This document shows positions 6,084-7,474 of a stretch of 7,474 nucleotides of DNA, piece after piece. The notes below the pieces were generated by a model, which was not told where the DNA came from, made no database searches, and worked only from the letters and a program-made list of their open reading frames with translations. How positions within the stretch are numbered: the first letter of the stretch is position 1; each line of letters begins with the position of its first letter. A program made the position numbers and the translations under genes. Source of the DNA: Dehalococcoidia bacterium (GTDB lineage Bacteria; Chloroflexota; Dehalococcoidia; UBA3495); contig JAPKDE010000124.1 of NCBI GenBank assembly GCA_028822675.1, forward strand, positions 1 through 7,474. The letters are read 5' to 3'.

Positions 6084-6110
6084 GGATTCCTGCCTTCGCA
6101 GGAATGACGG
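6084..6110. repeat. Palindromic element resembling dispersed intergenic repeats
   Basis: ATTCCTGC (6086-6093) and GCAGGAAT (6098-6105) form a perfect 8-bp stem around CTTC, flanked by GTGG and GACGG. It closely resembles the short palindromes of the type GATTCCYGC-TTC-GCRGGAATGACG that are scattered between genes in many bacterial genomes. Only one copy lies in this window, so its repetitive nature is inferred. Confidence 0.55.
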
Positions 6111-6217
6111 TGAGTTCTGGAGCACCCTCTTTGCCATACGGCTACCTGTAGGGGAAAGTTAGAAACTCGCAGCTACGAGATAGGTCGATGCGGTTCTGGA
6201 AAACAGTCCGAGGGAAT
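6106..6217. other. Intergenic stretch, nothing recognised
   Basis: Between the hairpin cluster and the terminator I see no coding signal, promoter or strong structure beyond a 4-bp CTCG/CGAG pair near 6165-6180. Confidence 0.4.
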
Positions 6218-6255
6218 AAAAAAAGCCCGTCCTTCCTCGGAAGGACGGGCTTTTT
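6218..6255. terminator. Bidirectional intrinsic terminator between prfB and ribBA
   Basis: GCCCGTCCTTC (6225-6235) pairs perfectly with GAAGGACGGGC (6240-6250) around the loop CTCG. Seven A precede it (6218-6224) and five T follow (6251-6255), so it has a U-tract in both directions. It is 20 bp beyond the ribBA stop, with the longer U-tract on that strand, and about 200 bp beyond the prfB stop. Confidence 0.93.
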
Positions 6256-6275
6256 GGCTTGCAGTGATTGGGTGG

Positions 6276-7474
6276 TTAGCAGTTGCCTAGAATGTGTCCC
6301 ATGCGGGCTTTCTTGGTCGTCATGTAGGTTCGGTTCTCGTCGGTTACTTCAGCTTCCAACGGGATGCGGTCAACGATCTCCAGTTCGAACCCGGAAAGTC
6401 CGGCAACCTTCTTGGGGTTGTTGGTCAGCAGGTTCAGCTTGCGCACACCCAGATCTCGGAGAATCTGTGCCCCGACACCGTAGTGCCGTAGGTCAGGCTC
6501 AAAGCCCAGGGTCTCGTTGGCTTCCACTGTGTCCAGACCTTGGTCCTGTAAGGAGTAGGCCTTGATCTTGTTGTGCAGACCAATGCCACGGCCTTCTTGA
6601 CGCATGTAGAGGAAGATACCGTTGCCTTCTTCTGCAATTTGTTTCAGCGCAAGGTCAATCTGCTCGCCGCAGTCACAACGCATACTGCCAAACACGTCAC
6701 CGGTCAGGCACTCACTATGGATGCGTACCATGACAGGCTCATCTTCAGTCCATTCGCCAATGGTCAGGGCAATGTGCTCCCCGGTATCAACATGGCTCTT
6801 GTAGGCAAGAGCCGTGAACTTTCCGTAGCGAGTTGGTAGGCGGGCCTCGGCCACGCGCTCAATCAAACGCTCCGTGCGGCGGCGTTCGGCTATTATCTGG
6901 GCAATGCTGAGAATCTTTAGTCCGTGTTCTTCAGCAAATTCTTCCAATTGGGGCAGCCGAGACATGGTGCCGTCTTCAGCCATAACCTCGCAGATCACAC
7001 CGGCGGGGTACATACCCACCATCTCGCAGAGATCTACTGCGGCTTCAGTGTGGCCCGCGCGGGCCAATACTCCGCCGGGATGATACCGCAGCGGGAATAT
7101 ATGTCCAGGGCGGGTGAACTCATCTGGTTTGGTCGCAGGATCGAGCATGGCCAGGATGGTTGCTGACCGGTCTCCAGCGGAGATACCGGTGGTGGTGTCC
7201 ACGTTGTAGTCAATTGAGACGGTGAACGCGGTTTGGTTCTTTTCTGAGCCGTTGGCCATGACCATCAGAGGAATCTGAAGTTCATCCAATCGCTCACCGA
7301 TAACCGGTATACAGAGCAGACCACGGGCGTGAGTAACGCAAAAATTTACAGCCTCGGGGGTTATCATTTCGGCGGCCATGACCAGGTCGCCTTCGTTCTC
7401 ACGGTTCTCATCATCAACAACGATGAGGAACCTGCCCGCTTTTAACTCTTCGAGTCCTTCTTCAAGACTGCACA
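6276..7474 (-). CDS. ribBA: Bifunctional riboflavin biosynthesis protein RibBA, 5' end outside window
   Basis: This fused enzyme performs both entry steps of riboflavin synthesis in the cytoplasm. The RibB half converts ribulose 5-phosphate to 3,4-dihydroxy-2-butanone 4-phosphate and formate. The RibA half (GTP cyclohydrolase II) opens GTP to a diaminopyrimidine phosphate. 398 residues are visible. The RibB domain (about 1-205) shows VVDDENRENEGDLV (18-31), TTGISAGDR and GHTEA (140-144). The RibA domain shows SECLTGDVFGSMRCDCG with zinc ligands C255, C266 and C268, MRQEGRGIGL (290-299) and LLTNNPKK. Both active sites look intact. The frame stays open past the internal Met at 7379 through conserved RibB sequence to the right edge, so that Met is not the start. 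By family length, only a few codons are probably missing. The gene ends 20 bp before a strong terminator. Confidence 0.96.
   Translation of the reverse strand, partial: CSLEEGLEELKAGRFLIVVDDENRENEGDLVMAAEMITPEAVNFCVTHARGLLCIPVIGERLDELQIPLMVMANGSEKNQTAFTVSIDYNVDTTTGISAGDRSATILAMLDPATKPDEFTRPGHIFPLRYHPGGVLARAGHTEAAVDLCEMVGMYPAGVICEVMAEDGTMSRLPQLEEFAEEHGLKILSIAQIIAERRRTERLIERVAEARLPTRYGKFTALAYKSHVDTGEHIALTIGEWTEDEPVMVRIHSECLTGDVFGSMRCDCGEQIDLALKQIAEEGNGIFLYMRQEGRGIGLHNKIKAYSLQDQGLDTVEANETLGFEPDLRHYGVGAQILRDLGVRKLNLLTNNPKKVAGLSGFELEIVDRIPLEAEVTDENRTYMTTKKARMGHILGNC

Noticed and set aside
7377..7379. ATG at 7379 as the ribBA start
   Set aside because: The conserved RibB sequence VVDDENRENEGDL lies upstream in the same frame and continues to the window edge.

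Overview
The window (about 55% GC by eye) reads as a chromosomal segment of a free-living bacterium. Two core genes anchor it: prfB (release factor 2, with the classic programmed +1 frameshift) and a fused ribBA. A set of accessory genes lies to their left: an NHL-repeat beta-propeller, an ACMSD-like amidohydrolase, a START/SRPBCC protein and two tandem acetyl-xylan-esterase-family alpha/beta hydrolases. This mix resembles uncultivated Chloroflexota such as Dehalococcoidia/SAR202. That assignment is an impression from gene content, not something the sequence proves.

Layout. 1-820 (-): the first part of an NHL-repeat protein built from near-identical 141-bp units, running off the left edge. 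821-1101: divergent intergenic region with inverted repeats. 1102-2181 (+): metal-dependent amidohydrolase/decarboxylase. 2223-2735 (-): SRPBCC-fold protein, convergent with the amidohydrolase. 2736-2962: divergent region with a 13-bp tandem duplication and a promoter. 2963-3901 (+) and 3898-4776 (+): two hydrolase paralogues overlapping by ATGA. The first has an intact Ser-Asp-His triad. The second has Gly where the catalytic Ser should be. 4777-4914: prfB promoter region. 4915-6013 (+): prfB with the frameshift at CTT-TGA-C. 6014-6275: a cluster of hairpins and a strong bidirectional terminator. 6276-7474 (-): ribBA, running off the right edge a few codons short of its start.

How the genes work together. 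prfB and ribBA are housekeeping genes sharing one terminator in convergent orientation. The two hydrolases form a translationally coupled pair, probably one esterase plus a catalytically dead or repurposed partner. The amidohydrolase and SRPBCC genes suggest small-molecule catabolism, but nothing in the sequence fixes a substrate or a common pathway. No RNA genes, CRISPR arrays, insertion sequences or phage genes were seen. The strongest unusual signals are the esterase/pseudo-esterase pair, the expanding NHL repeat array and the prfB recoding site.
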